Origin: Oceanitalea stevensii
GTDB lineage: Bacteria > Actinomycetota > Actinomycetes > Actinomycetales > Actinomycetaceae
Assembly: GCF_014837105.1 (NCBI RefSeq)
Contig: NZ_JACSPO010000001.1
Span: 997,662-1,061,661 of the forward strand
DNA length: 64,000 nt
Direction: 5' to 3'
Shown: piece after piece, positions 7,401 through 15,067 of the stretch
Layout of the letters: the number at the start of each line of letters is the position of its first letter
Position numbering within the stretch: the stretch's first letter is position 1
Program-made: the position numbers and the translations under genes
Notes under the pieces: generated by a model
Databases searched by the model: none
Told to the model about the DNA's origin: nothing
What the model saw: only the letters and a program-made list of their open reading frames with translations

Positions 7401-9882
7401 AGGGCGCGAAGAGCGGCTCGGGCGAGTTGACGATGGTCGCGGTGTTCTCGAACTCGACGCACTGGCCGGGCGTGCTCGGCCACTCGAGGTCGTAGGTGAG
7501 GACGGCCGGGCCGTCGGTGGCGTCGAAGGCGTTGCCACCGGGGTAGTCGGAGAGGTCGTACTCGGTGTCGGTGACGGTGACGTACCGGTCGGTCTCGACC
7601 ACGGACGCCGCCGCGAAGTCGAAGTCCGCGGTCGCCGTGCTGCTGCCGTCGGTCCCGGGGTACGCGGCAGCGTCCCAGGTGACCGTGGCGGTGTTCGTCC
7701 CCGTCGTCGTCGGCGTCCCGCCGGTCAGGGAGCAGGAGTAGTTCACGGTGACCGAGTCGTTCGCGGGCACGGTGACGTCCGTGCCCCCCGGCACGGTGCA
7801 CGTGGAGGCCGGCAGGGCGTCGATGACGTCGACCCCCGTGAAGGGCACGTCGTTCGGGTTGGTGAGCACGACCGTGCCGCTCACCGTGAAGCCGGAGTCG
7901 GTGGGCCCCTCGGGCGTGACCGTGACGTCGTAGGTGAAGGTCCCGTCCTCGCCGGCGGGCACCTCCAGGCGGTCCTCCTCAGCCACCTTGGTGATGTCCC
8001 AGTCCCAGTCCCGGGTGAAGCTCGGCACGGCCGTCTTCGTCACGACGAGGTCGTCGTAGTCCGGCGGGACGAGGGCGTTGCGGACCGTACAGCTGACGAT
8101 CTCCTCGGCGGCGACGTCGACGGTGAAGCCGAGGGCTCCGCTGTCGGTCACCGGCAGCGTCTCACCGGTCCCGGTCACGACGCATCGCGCGTTGGCGCCG
8201 TCGACGGGGACGAGCTCGTAGCCCGCCTGCTGCGTCTCGGTGACCGTCACGCTGCGGCTCTGCACCGCCGCGGGGTAGTCGACCGCGAAGTTGACGGCGC
8301 TCGAGTCGTCGGTCGTCGCCGTCGCGGGCGTGACGTCCTCGGTCGTCGTGCCGAAGGTCCAGCCGGCCCCGCCCGGGACGACGTCACCCTCCGCGTCCAC
8401 GACCTCCTTGACCACCGTGAGCGTCCCGGCACAGTCGGCGCTGGCGATCTCCTCGAGGGTCGCCGCGAGGTCCTCGAGGTCCGTGCGGTAGAAGTCCTGA
8501 CCCTCGGTCGGGCCGGAGACGAGCGGGATGCGGATGCTCGCGCCGGGGAGGAAGGCCTCGGGACCGAAGCCGACGAGGACGACCTGGGCGCCGGTCGCCT
8601 TGACGGCGTTGGCGGAGAGGATCGCCTCGTTCACCTCGGCGATCGTCGAGACGTCACCGGGGCCCTGGCGGTCCCGGTGGAAGGTGGGCTGGCCGTCGGT
8701 GAGGAACAGGACGACGTCGTACTGCACCCCCGACTCGGCCACCTGGTGGAAGGCGCGGTCCCAGTTGGTCCCGCCACCGCCGCTCGGTGTCCGCTGGTAG
8801 CCGTTGATCCGGTTGATGATCTGCTGCGCGCTGCCCGGTGTCGCGACGCTCGTCAGCGGCAGTCCACCGTTGGTGGGCCCGGCCGCGGGAGCGGCGCTGC
8901 CGAAGGTGTAGAGCGCCACCTGCGACGGCGTGCCGGTGATGGCGTTGATGAAGTCGTTCGCGGCGGCCTTGTGCTCGTCGAGCAGCTCCTCGGTCTCGGT
9001 GACCGAGTTGGACAGGTCGAGAACCATCGCCATGTCGAGGCCGCACTGTGCCGGGGCCTCGTTGTTGGGGCGGACGCTGGCCCAGAACGGCTCGGTGACG
9101 GTGTCGCTGTACCCGAGGGGGAGCTCGATGATGCGATCGGCAACCGGGTCGTCCGCGGAGACGGGACCGGTGGCGAAGATGTAGTCGGTGTCCTGCGCCC
9201 ACTGCGTGGGGGCGACCCAGTCGCCGGGGGCTCCGGTCTGGATCGCGTAGAAGGCGTCGACGCCCCCGAGGGATCCCACGAGCTCGGCGAAGATCCCGCA
9301 CTCGCCCGTCTCGTCGGTGGTGCACTCCCCGACGAGGACGCCGTTGGGCGGACCCTCCGCCGGGATGTCGGTGATCCGGTAGAACTCGTAGTCGACGCCC
9401 TCGAGCGGGGTGGCCGTCGAGGTCTCGTCGCCCGTCCCGGTACGGTCCCCGCCGGACCGCACGATGAGCTTGACCTCGTCCTCACCCGGGTCACCCGGCG
9501 GCACGAAGAGCGGCGTGACCTCCAGGTCCGCCTCGTCGGCGGCCGGTTCCTCGACGGCGGGCTCCTCGACGGCCGGCTCCTCCACGGCCGGCTCCTCCAC
9601 GGCCGGCTCCTCCACGGCCGGTTCCTCGACGGCGGGCTCCTCGGCCGCGGGCTCCTCGGCCGCCGGCTCCTCGGTCGCAGGCTCCTCGCCCTCGGCGTCG
9701 GCGGTCTCGAGCGTCGGCTCGGAGGTGAGCTCGCTCAGCAGCTCGGCCGCCTCGGGGTCGTCCTGCGGGGTGGCCAGCGAGGCGGTGCCGCTGAGGACGA
9801 GCGTCAGGCTGGTGAGGCCGACGAGGAGGCTGCGCGACCTGCGCCGCCAGGGGGATGGGGTGCTGCGGTGACGGCTGGGCAT
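4432..9882 (-). CDS. Giant LPXTG-anchored VWA adhesin with multiple DUF11-like repeats
   Basis: This 1816-residue cell-wall protein has a signal peptide (about 1-40) and ten EEPAV-type five-residue repeats (about 65-115). A SpaA-like region, a VWA domain with MIDAS DLSNS near residue 290, GGTNWD near 372 and LTDG near 395, and a further SpaA-like region follow. Two Ig-like TxTATVTW domains come next. An A-B-A-B series of four DUF11-like domains of about 155 residues then appears, and one last DUF11 domain. The C-terminus has a sorting signal: LPPTG at 1783-1787, a hydrophobic stretch and RRRKEA. Sortase should link it to peptidoglycan, but no sortase gene is in this window. I chose the ATG at 9882 because AAGGAG lies 7 nt upstream. 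An in-frame extension to 9999 has no ribosome site. It is probably an adhesin or pilus tip. Confidence 0.88.
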   Translation of the reverse strand: MPSRHRSTPSPWRRRSRSLLVGLTSLTLVLSGTASLATPQDDPEAAELLSELTSEPTLETADAEGEEPATEEPAAEEPAAEEPAVEEPAVEEPAVEEPAVEEPAVEEPAVEEPAADEADLEVTPLFVPPGDPGEDEVKLIVRSGGDRTGTGDETSTATPLEGVDYEFYRITDIPAEGPPNGVLVGECTTDETGECGIFAELVGSLGGVDAFYAIQTGAPGDWVAPTQWAQDTDYIFATGPVSADDPVADRIIELPLGYSDTVTEPFWASVRPNNEAPAQCGLDMAMVLDLSNSVTETEELLDEHKAAANDFINAITGTPSQVALYTFGSAAPAAGPTNGGLPLTSVATPGSAQQIINRINGYQRTPSGGGGTNWDRAFHQVAESGVQYDVVLFLTDGQPTFHRDRQGPGDVSTIAEVNEAILSANAVKATGAQVVLVGFGPEAFLPGASIRIPLVSGPTEGQDFYRTDLEDLAATLEEIASADCAGTLTVVKEVVDAEGDVVPGGAGWTFGTTTEDVTPATATTDDSSAVNFAVDYPAAVQSRSVTVTETQQAGYELVPVDGANARCVVTGTGETLPVTDSGALGFTVDVAAEEIVSCTVRNALVPPDYDDLVVTKTAVPSFTRDWDWDITKVAEEDRLEVPAGEDGTFTYDVTVTPEGPTDSGFTVSGTVVLTNPNDVPFTGVDVIDALPASTCTVPGGTDVTVPANDSVTVNYSCSLTGGTPTTTGTNTATVTWDAAAYPGTDGSSTATADFDFAAASVVETDRYVTVTDTEYDLSDYPGGNAFDATDGPAVLTYDLEWPSTPGQCVEFENTATIVNSPEPLFAPFVVNESSTEVVTLCAGLDLEVEKNVVVSFDRTYLWEIDKEADETTVTVDPDTGTATADYTVTATPTGSSDAGWAMQGAITVANPNEWLDITADVTDTVDVGGGAVCTVAGGEDVLVAAGETVDLSYTCTFVTQPSYSGTNTATATWADTVPTPSTTATGTADIEPGDWAQTPINASIDVIDDQTDPANPVPLGTATWNAEGTPTVFTYSLELEGTPGACVEYTNTAWIVQTQQSAEEVVEVCVPDLDVIKRAVSADQLPGGDWLVTYEIDVVNPEDYPGVYSLSDTLEYGGGITPTAAAWFPAGEPDAGGEWTEPVADNPTTVLATDVEIAAGATDTYVVVVTADVAEGVIGTEAGLCDDEELSEGGGFLNAATLTVLDEDETVRACAEPVAPTVEKTPGELVAGDDGTWDVSYTIDVANPDADQAVSYDLSDEFDFVEGVDILDASIERDGTVYEDWDGVTETEVVTGVLLPAATTHTYTVTVTVSLSDVVETDDGGLRECGLNGSDAGHGLFNLATITSGNDEYDDDACVPIPDPDMSVDKTAVSANQLPDGTWEVVYEVVASNDSSVGGVYDLSDTLEYSEGITPLTAEWALEGTAVAGVWGDLPDELTTTLANDRPLAGGDSDTYVVTVTAAVAAGVTGGEAGQCSGEDGTDGGGFLNAATLTAHGEDDTDRDCLPPAHPELEKVFDSAVEQEDGTWTVGYTIVVDNSASDSLAYYQLVDAPRFAEGVTILDQEAWDVTDPADPQDLDWDGEGPILDLVAIEGGQVQRYEVTFVVEVDAGIPDENLVCDPDGGPGRGFFNRAVLRSGNDEIPAEDCGPIGEPSWTLTKSSDPVSGSTVDPGDTITYTVTATPTGDVDPTDLTVTDDLSDVLEHARTTGAIEASVGSVDWDGEDLVWDIPRLSETATLTYRVVVDDDAWDVRLRNVVTGEGTPPPVCIECSTTHITPPRTPGLPPTGAAVAGAALLAALLTAGGLALGTTRRRKEA
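9538..9687 (-). repeat. Ten 15-bp tandem repeats encoding EEPAV
   Basis: Ten in-frame 15-bp units encode EEPA followed by T, A or V in the wall-proximal linker of the giant adhesin. Six consecutive units encode EEPAV. Because the unit is a multiple of three, slippage would change linker length without a frameshift. Confidence 0.85.
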
Positions 9883-10115
9883 GGCGACGCTCCTTGTGAT
9901 CGGTAGGGCGCTGCCAGCCCACCACCGGCGTCGCGCGCGCGGAGGAGTGCGCCGGGATGACCGTCGGCTGATTCTCCGAGCGTCCAGGGTGAGTGACACT
10001 CGTCACATACCGCTCGGATCCGCATCCTCCTGCGGATCCCCGCGGCCCTGTCCGGAGAGGCGGCGGGGATCGGCTCCGCGAACGTCTCCGGCGCACCCGC
10101 CGGGTGCTTCACACT
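9883..10115. promoter_or_regulatory. Divergent promoter region with two inverted repeats
   Basis: This gap separates the leftward giant adhesin gene from a rightward glycosyltransferase gene. It holds a GTGAC-ACTC-GTCAC inverted repeat (9993-10006), which looks like an operator. It also holds a perfect 9-bp inverted repeat, GGATCCGCA with TGCGGATCC (10016-10039, loop of 6), and a small GCACCC/GGGTGC hairpin just before the GT start. No convincing -35/-10 pair was found. A role in controlling both genes is inference. Confidence 0.4.
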
Positions 10116-11042
10116 GTGGGCGTGCACGCACAGCCGAAGGTGTCGGTGGTGGTCCCCGTCCGGGACGACCCCCGGCTGTCCTCCTGCCTGGACGCGCTGG
10201 GCCGGCAGAGCTACCCGGCCGAGCTCGTCGAGGTGATCGTCGCGGACAACGGCGACGACCCCGCCGTCCGGGCGCTCGTCGACGCGCGTCCCGGTGTCCG
10301 GTACGTCGCCGAGCCGGCAGGTGGCTCCTACACCGCCCGCAACGCGGCGGTGCTCGTGAGCACCGGTGACGTTCTCGCGTTCACCGACTCCGACTGCCTG
10401 CCGGAGCCAGGCTGGCTCGAGCAGGCCGTCCGCGGCCTGGCGGACGGCGCCGACATCGTCGCCGGGCACGTGGCCGTCTACGCCCGGGACGCCGCCCGTC
10501 CCCACCCGGTCGAGGCCTACGAGCTCGTCCACGCCTTCCCGCAGCAGACGTACGTGTCCCGCAGCGGCGCCTCGGTCACGGCCAACATGTGCACGACGCG
10601 CGCCGCTTTCGACGCCACCGGGCCGTTCCGCTCCGAGCTGCGCTCGGGCGCCGACATCGAGTGGGCCCAGCGGGCCAACCGCCTGGGGCTGCGGACGGTC
10701 TACTGCGCGGACGCCGTCGTCCACCACCCCGCCCGGGACTCCTACGCCGCCCTGCGCACCAAGCTGCGCCGGGTCATCGCCGGCCGCCACGAGCGCGACG
10801 TCCTCGACGGCCACGACTCCCCCGCCCCCTGGCCGGCCGCGCGCTCGCTCGTCCCGCCCCTCGGCGCGGTGCGCCGGGCGCGCCGCGCACCGCAGCTCGT
10901 CTCCACCCGCGCCCGTGCCGCCTTCCTCGTCGGCGAGGTGTACCACCGCTACGTCGCGGCCTGGGTCGCGGCCGATCTCGCGGCCAGGGACCGGCTCAGG
11001 CGCCGGCGGGCACGCGCAGCCGCTCCCGCAGGTTCGCGGTAG
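10116..11042 (+). CDS. Family 2 glycosyltransferase
   Basis: This cytoplasmic GT-A fold glycosyltransferase has about 308 residues. The N-terminus reads KVSVVVPVRDD, followed by IVADNGDD. The metal-binding DxD-type site is in AFTDSDCLPEPGW, and DIEWAQRANRLGL has the position of the catalytic acid region. The C-terminus is Arg-rich and amphipathic. The start is uncertain: GTG at 10116 or 10122 both precede the conserved core, and neither has a good ribosome site. An in-frame ORF from 9993 codes for unrelated Arg-rich sequence. The gene stands alone and converges on a GT4 gene 22 bp away. Its sugar donor and acceptor cannot be predicted. Its place beside the polysaccharide locus suggests a role there. 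Confidence 0.8.
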   Translation: MGVHAQPKVSVVVPVRDDPRLSSCLDALGRQSYPAELVEVIVADNGDDPAVRALVDARPGVRYVAEPAGGSYTARNAAVLVSTGDVLAFTDSDCLPEPGWLEQAVRGLADGADIVAGHVAVYARDAARPHPVEAYELVHAFPQQTYVSRSGASVTANMCTTRAAFDATGPFRSELRSGADIEWAQRANRLGLRTVYCADAVVHHPARDSYAALRTKLRRVIAGRHERDVLDGHDSPAPWPAARSLVPPLGAVRRARRAPQLVSTRARAAFLVGEVYHRYVAAWVAADLAARDRLRRRRARAAAPAGSR

Positions 11043-11064
11043 CGGCCCCGCCACGGTCGCGGCG

Positions 11065-12246
11065 TCAGACCCGCCGTGTCGCTGAGTGCTCGGAGTAGAC
11101 CTCGAGGAGGCGTCGTCCGGCAGCCTCCCAGGTGACCCCCTGCGCCGTCCGCAGCGCATCCCCGCGCAGCCGGTCGAGCGTGCCGCGGTCGCGGGCCAGC
11201 CGCGTGAGGTGGTCCCTGAGCTGGCGGACGTCGCCCGCTCGGTGCACGAGCGCGTTCTCGTCGTGGCGACAGATCTCGGTGCACGCGTCCGAGACCACCG
11301 GCACGCTCCCGGACGCCATCGCCTCGATGCACACCAGACCGAAGCCCTCCTCCAGGCTCGGCAGCAGGGTGACGTCGGCGTCGGCCATGAGGTCGGGCAG
11401 GTCGTCACGGTGTCCCAGCACCCGCACGCTCGGGTGCGCGAGCTCCTTGCGGAGCACGGCGGCGTACTCGGGCATGATGCCGCCGGCGATCAGCAGCACG
11501 CCGTGCTCGGCGAGCGGGGAGCCGAGCCACGCCTCCAGGGCGAGGTGGAGCCCCTTCCGGACGGCGGCGTAGCCGGCGAAGAGCGCGGTGAAGGGACGCT
11601 CCGGCTCCCTCCGCGGCCGTGGGCCGAAGCGGTCGAGGTCGACCCCGTAGGTGTGCCGGACGAGCCTGGCGGGTGAGGTGCCCTCGTCCACGAAGGTCCG
11701 TGCGACGAAGTCGGACGGGCAGAGCAGCCAGTCGGCGAGCGCGAACTCCGCCTCCTCGACACGCAGGACATCGGCGTCGTAGGCGTGCTCGGAACCTTTG
11801 GGGAGGACGATCCCGAGTCGCTCGCTCTCCGCCGCCACCGTCTCGTACGCGAAACGCGTGTGCGCGTTCGGACGCTCGAGGAACGTGGGGATGCCCAGCG
11901 AACGCGCGACCGCGAGGGTGTGCCGAGCCCCCCGCGGCCACACGTGAATCACGTCGGGCTTCGTCGTCATTCGACGGAGCTGTCGCGCCACTAGGCGGTC
12001 GTGCCACTCGCACGCCCGCGTCATGCCCAGGACCCGGTAGGGGACACGCAACCTGCCGCGGCTCAACGTCGTCCGAACCGTGATGTCTGTGGGGAGTACC
12101 CGCGCGACCGACCCCGCGAGCACTGTGACCTCTGCGCCCGCGCCATGGAGCCCGAGCACCTGTTGCCATGCCGTGTAGCAGACCCGTCCAGCGCCCAGCC
12201 GCTGTGGAAAGCTGTACAGGACGCGGACCGGCTCAGTCCCGCTCAT
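11065..12246 (-). CDS. Family 4 glycosyltransferase
   Basis: This GT-B fold glycosyltransferase has 393 residues. The N-terminal half begins RVLYSFPQRLGAGRVCYTAW. The C-terminal donor-binding half contains LFAGYAAVRKGLHLALEAW and the GT4 signature SLEEGFGLVCIEAMASG, with the Glu pair expected to contact the nucleotide sugar. It starts with ATG preceded by AGGAGG 5 nt upstream and overlaps the Wzy-like gene stop by 4 nt (ATGA). It is therefore the last gene of the Wzz-Wzy-GT4 operon, and probably adds a sugar to the polysaccharide repeat unit at the inner membrane face. Its specificity is unknown. Confidence 0.88.
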   Translation of the reverse strand: MSGTEPVRVLYSFPQRLGAGRVCYTAWQQVLGLHGAGAEVTVLAGSVARVLPTDITVRTTLSRGRLRVPYRVLGMTRACEWHDRLVARQLRRMTTKPDVIHVWPRGARHTLAVARSLGIPTFLERPNAHTRFAYETVAAESERLGIVLPKGSEHAYDADVLRVEEAEFALADWLLCPSDFVARTFVDEGTSPARLVRHTYGVDLDRFGPRPRREPERPFTALFAGYAAVRKGLHLALEAWLGSPLAEHGVLLIAGGIMPEYAAVLRKELAHPSVRVLGHRDDLPDLMADADVTLLPSLEEGFGLVCIEAMASGSVPVVSDACTEICRHDENALVHRAGDVRQLRDHLTRLARDRGTLDRLRGDALRTAQGVTWEAAGRRLLEVYSEHSATRRV

Positions 12247-13742
12247 GTCGCCTCCTGCCGCATCACCGCTGCTCTCCGACGATGCTGCTCTCTCGCGCGG
12301 CGGATCCGTCCCTGGACGTCGGCGAACAAGGGCGCGGCCACGTACGTGCCGCCGCTGTCGACGACCGGGCTCCCTCGCCCGACCTGCTCCATCCTCCACA
12401 GCGCTCCTACCGCACCGATGCTCACGACGGTCGTCCCGACGAACGTCGCGAACCCGAATGAGTCGAACGTCCCGCTGGCGAGGAGACCCGCGGGAAAGAT
12501 CACCGCGAGCGCTTGTCCGAGATGCCGCGCCTCCTCGGTGGCCGCACGGAGCCGGACACTGCGGGCCATGAAGTACGGAACGGCGAAGAGAGCCAGGAAC
12601 GCCGCCAGCCCGACCACGCCCCCGCCCACCAGCGTTCCGAAGAGCTGGTTGTCGAGCAGGATGTACCGCTCGGGAATGACTGTTCCGGCCCCTCGCCCGA
12701 GCCACGGCCTCTCCTCGAACATCCGAGAGACGAAGGCCTGGTCGGCGATCCGGTTCTGCACGCTCGGGTCGTTGTCCATGTTGGTGAACATGGCTCGGAT
12801 GGTCCCCAGGACTCCCCGGTTGACGAGGTGAAAGACAGCCGTCCCGACCAGCGCGATGGCAAGGACGTTGTACCGGCGCCGCCACGGCCACACGAGCCCG
12901 AGCATCACCATCGTCACCGCCACGGTGAGGATGGCGGAGCGGGAGATCGACAACGGGATCGCGGAGGCGATCAGGGCGACGCACACCCAGTTTCCCACTC
13001 GGGCACGGCCTGGTGGACTGAAGAAGCCGTAGTGCAGAGCGATCGGCAGGACGAGAGCCAGGACGACACCGAACTCGATGTAGTGGTTCGCTGTGCCCGC
13101 CACGCGAGCGAAGTCTCCGTCCCCGCGGGCGCCGACGCCGATGAGCTCTGAGTTGTGCCGCAGGCCGGGAATGCGGATGTACCGCGTGAGATCGACGATC
13201 CGGGCGAACTGAAGGATGCCGACGAACGCCATGGTGGCAGCCAGGGCCACGAGAGTGCGCAGCAGGGTGTCGAGCTGCCGCCGCGTGACAAGACCGTCCG
13301 TGACCGCGAGTGTCACCCCCACCATCGCGACGGTGAGGATCAGCCACCGGTCCGCGGCATTCGCCTCGACCTGCGGGAGGAGCCGGTCGTAGCCCACGGC
13401 GTAGCCGACGAGCTGGACGGCGAGGAAGCCGCCCAGCAGCCAACGCACGGGCTGACGGCCGGGGGGCAGCCGACGCGGTCGGCGCATCGAGACGCACCAC
13501 AGGAAGGCGAGAAGGATCCCGACGGCGACCGACGGGCGTCCCACCGCCCCGAGACCACCGATGACGAGCCTCGCAGGGATGAGGAACTGGAGGACGAGGA
13601 AGGTGATGAGCAGGGCGAGTGCGCTGATCTGGCGGCGCCGTACCAGCACCGGCTGCCACTCCCCCACACGGGCAGGCCGGCGCAGCAGGACCGGCTCGAA
13701 GTCCTCGTGACGGCGCGTGCGCCGCTCCGTTCCCGTACTCAC
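12243..13742 (-). CDS. Wzy/O-antigen ligase family polysaccharide polymerase
   Basis: This 499-residue integral membrane protein has about ten to twelve hydrophobic segments and a large extracytoplasmic loop between them. The pattern is that of the Wzy_C/O-antigen ligase family, including RVAGTANHYIEFGVVLALVLP and FEERPWLGRGAGTVIP. It probably polymerises lipid-linked repeat units outside the membrane. It starts with GTG overlapping the Wzz-like gene stop by 4 nt (GTGA), without its own strong ribosome site, and ends overlapping the GT4 start. A ligase role is possible, but its place next to a Wzz-like protein favours a polymerase. Confidence 0.82.
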   Translation of the reverse strand: MSTGTERRTRRHEDFEPVLLRRPARVGEWQPVLVRRRQISALALLITFLVLQFLIPARLVIGGLGAVGRPSVAVGILLAFLWCVSMRRPRRLPPGRQPVRWLLGGFLAVQLVGYAVGYDRLLPQVEANAADRWLILTVAMVGVTLAVTDGLVTRRQLDTLLRTLVALAATMAFVGILQFARIVDLTRYIRIPGLRHNSELIGVGARGDGDFARVAGTANHYIEFGVVLALVLPIALHYGFFSPPGRARVGNWVCVALIASAIPLSISRSAILTVAVTMVMLGLVWPWRRRYNVLAIALVGTAVFHLVNRGVLGTIRAMFTNMDNDPSVQNRIADQAFVSRMFEERPWLGRGAGTVIPERYILLDNQLFGTLVGGGVVGLAAFLALFAVPYFMARSVRLRAATEEARHLGQALAVIFPAGLLASGTFDSFGFATFVGTTVVSIGAVGALWRMEQVGRGSPVVDSGGTYVAAPLFADVQGRIRRAREQHRRRAAVMRQEAT

Positions 13743-14461
13743 GCGTGGGCGTGGTCGCGGTCCCGACGCGGCTCGACAGCCGGTCCCGCGTCCTCGGGCC
13801 AGGCGGGCAGCCCGTCGGTGACGGGCTCGTCCGGCAGTGCGGCCGCCCCTCGCCGGCGGGCGCGACGGCGCCGGACGAGACCGACGATGTCGTCGAAGAG
13901 CACGGCGACGACGAGCGCGAGACTCGCGCCGAGCAGTCCGGTGATGGCCTGCACCTGGAGCTTGCCGTCATAGACGACGGCCTGGAGGGAGGGAGCCGCG
14001 AGGACGTCCAAGCCGTACTGGGCGGCCGGAGGGATCCCGGCGCTCGACTGGCGCTGCTCGAGCTCCTCGACAGCCAGCCCGAAGACGAAGTCGGCCGTCA
14101 CCTCGGCCTGGTCTGCGTCACCACCGCGGACGCTCACGGTCATGATGGTGCTGCGCGACCGGCTCGCCACCTCGTAGGAGGGGAGCAACCCTTCGGCCTG
14201 GACGCGCGCACGCATCTCCGCGCTGTTGAGGACGATGGCGACCGCGGCGTTCGCCTGGTCCTCCCCGCCGTACGGGTTGGGCACGGGGGCCGGCGCGCTG
14301 CCGGGCGTGATGAGTGCCGTACCCGCCACCTCGTACTCCGGCGCCACCCCGGCGCCGACCACCTGGACCGCACCCGCCGTCAAGGCAAGGAGTGGCAGGA
14401 AGATGTACCACCGGCGCAGGGTCGCCACCGTGATCTGCCAGACGTCCACTGCGGCCTCCAT
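13739..14461 (-). CDS. Wzz-like chain-length determinant protein
   Basis: This 240-residue protein has an N-terminal membrane segment (WYIFLPLLALTAG), a periplasm-like domain of about 140 residues and a C-terminal membrane segment near residue 180. A basic tail (RRRRARRRG) follows. This is the topology of polysaccharide co-polymerases that set chain length together with Wzy. No tyrosine kinase domain is fused. I chose the ATG at 14461 because the conserved N-terminus starts there. The frame stays open upstream only through a Pro-rich stretch created by a 20-base homopolymer. No Shine-Dalgarno is seen before this ATG, so the start is uncertain. It is the first gene of a three-gene operon. Confidence 0.75.
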   Translation of the reverse strand: MEAAVDVWQITVATLRRWYIFLPLLALTAGAVQVVGAGVAPEYEVAGTALITPGSAPAPVPNPYGGEDQANAAVAIVLNSAEMRARVQAEGLLPSYEVASRSRSTIMTVSVRGGDADQAEVTADFVFGLAVEELEQRQSSAGIPPAAQYGLDVLAAPSLQAVVYDGKLQVQAITGLLGASLALVVAVLFDDIVGLVRRRRARRRGAAALPDEPVTDGLPAWPEDAGPAVEPRRDRDHAHA

Positions 14462-14485
14462 GTGCGATGGGGGGGGTGGGGGGAC

Positions 14486-14505
14486 GGGGGGGGGGGGGGG
14501 GGGGG
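14486..14505. repeat. 20-base G homopolymer upstream of wzz-like gene
   Basis: There are twenty consecutive G on the plus strand, preceded by further G-rich sequence from 14469. It lies 25-44 bp upstream of the wzz-like start codon, so the transcript would carry C20. It is either a slippage-prone regulatory tract or a sequencing artefact. It directly abuts the hairpin at 14506-14532. Confidence 0.9.
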
Positions 14506-14532
14506 ACGGGTGGGGACTGTGTCCCCACCCGT
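14506..14532. repeat. Perfect 12-bp hairpin next to G20 tract
   Basis: A perfect stem, ACGGGTGGGGAC with GTCCCCACCCGT, has a 3-nt loop. It lies in the leader of the wzz-like operon and could act as an attenuator for leftward transcription. It could also simply be the structure that caused polymerase trouble at the adjacent G20. Confidence 0.6.
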
Positions 14533-15067
14533 CGGCCACCCGGTCGGGCCAGACGGCCCTGCCGATCACGGGCGTCGGTCCGTCGTCGACCCGTGGGCGG
14601 CCCTCAGCACGTCGCTGACCGGGCGGTGCCGGCGACGGGCCGAGCCATGCGGGCACCATCCACGTCGGGAGTGGTGCCCGTCACGTGACAAGGACAACAT
14701 CCGGTCCGCCGCTCCCGCCGCGTACCGGCGGATGACGACGAGCTGATCGGGCGGCGGCGGGCGGGGTGAGCTGCGGGGTGAGCTCAGCGGGGCGCCTCCC
14801 GGACGCCGGTGAGTAGTCACCCCCGTCCAGCACCTCATCCCCGCGACGTCATCCGGTCGTCATCCTTAACGCCCCTCAGCCACCGTGCGATGTTGAGACG
14901 GCTGCTCGGGCGAGCCAACGTCGTCCCGTCCGACCGGCTCAGACTGCGACGAGCGATGGAGGGCGAACTTCTCACGTGAACATCCCTCGTGACGTCCGGC
15001 GGCCCGCCACCTCCACTCCTCCACCGGCCCAGCCGCTCCCTCCGTCCCTCCACGCGAGGTGGTCGAC

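Larger units (their letters stand above)
14462..15067. other. Divergent intergenic region of the polysaccharide locus
   Basis: This 606-bp region lies between the wzz-like operon and the sugar transferase operon. It holds a G20 tract, a strong hairpin (both annotated separately) and no convincing gene. A weak plus-strand promoter candidate, TTGAGA-17-CAACGT, lies at 14893-14921, about 150 bp before the sugar transferase. Two GTCATCC direct repeats occur near 14850-14868. The minus-strand promoter is not evident. Confidence 0.5.

Noticed and set aside
9538-9687. Regular 15-bp repeats considered as a CRISPR array
   Set aside because: The units are contiguous without spacers and encode EEPAV in frame. 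They are a protein linker repeat.
5353-9906. A 1517-codon open frame on the plus strand
   Set aside because: It is antisense to the giant adhesin. Its composition (runs of Gly, Arg, Val, Asp) is that of a GC-rich shadow frame, with no domain or ribosome site.
14462-14659. N-terminal extension of the wzz-like protein through the poly-C tract
   Set aside because: The extension is Pro-rich with no ribosome site, and the membrane-helix start typical of the family lies just after ATG 14461. Kept only as an alternative.
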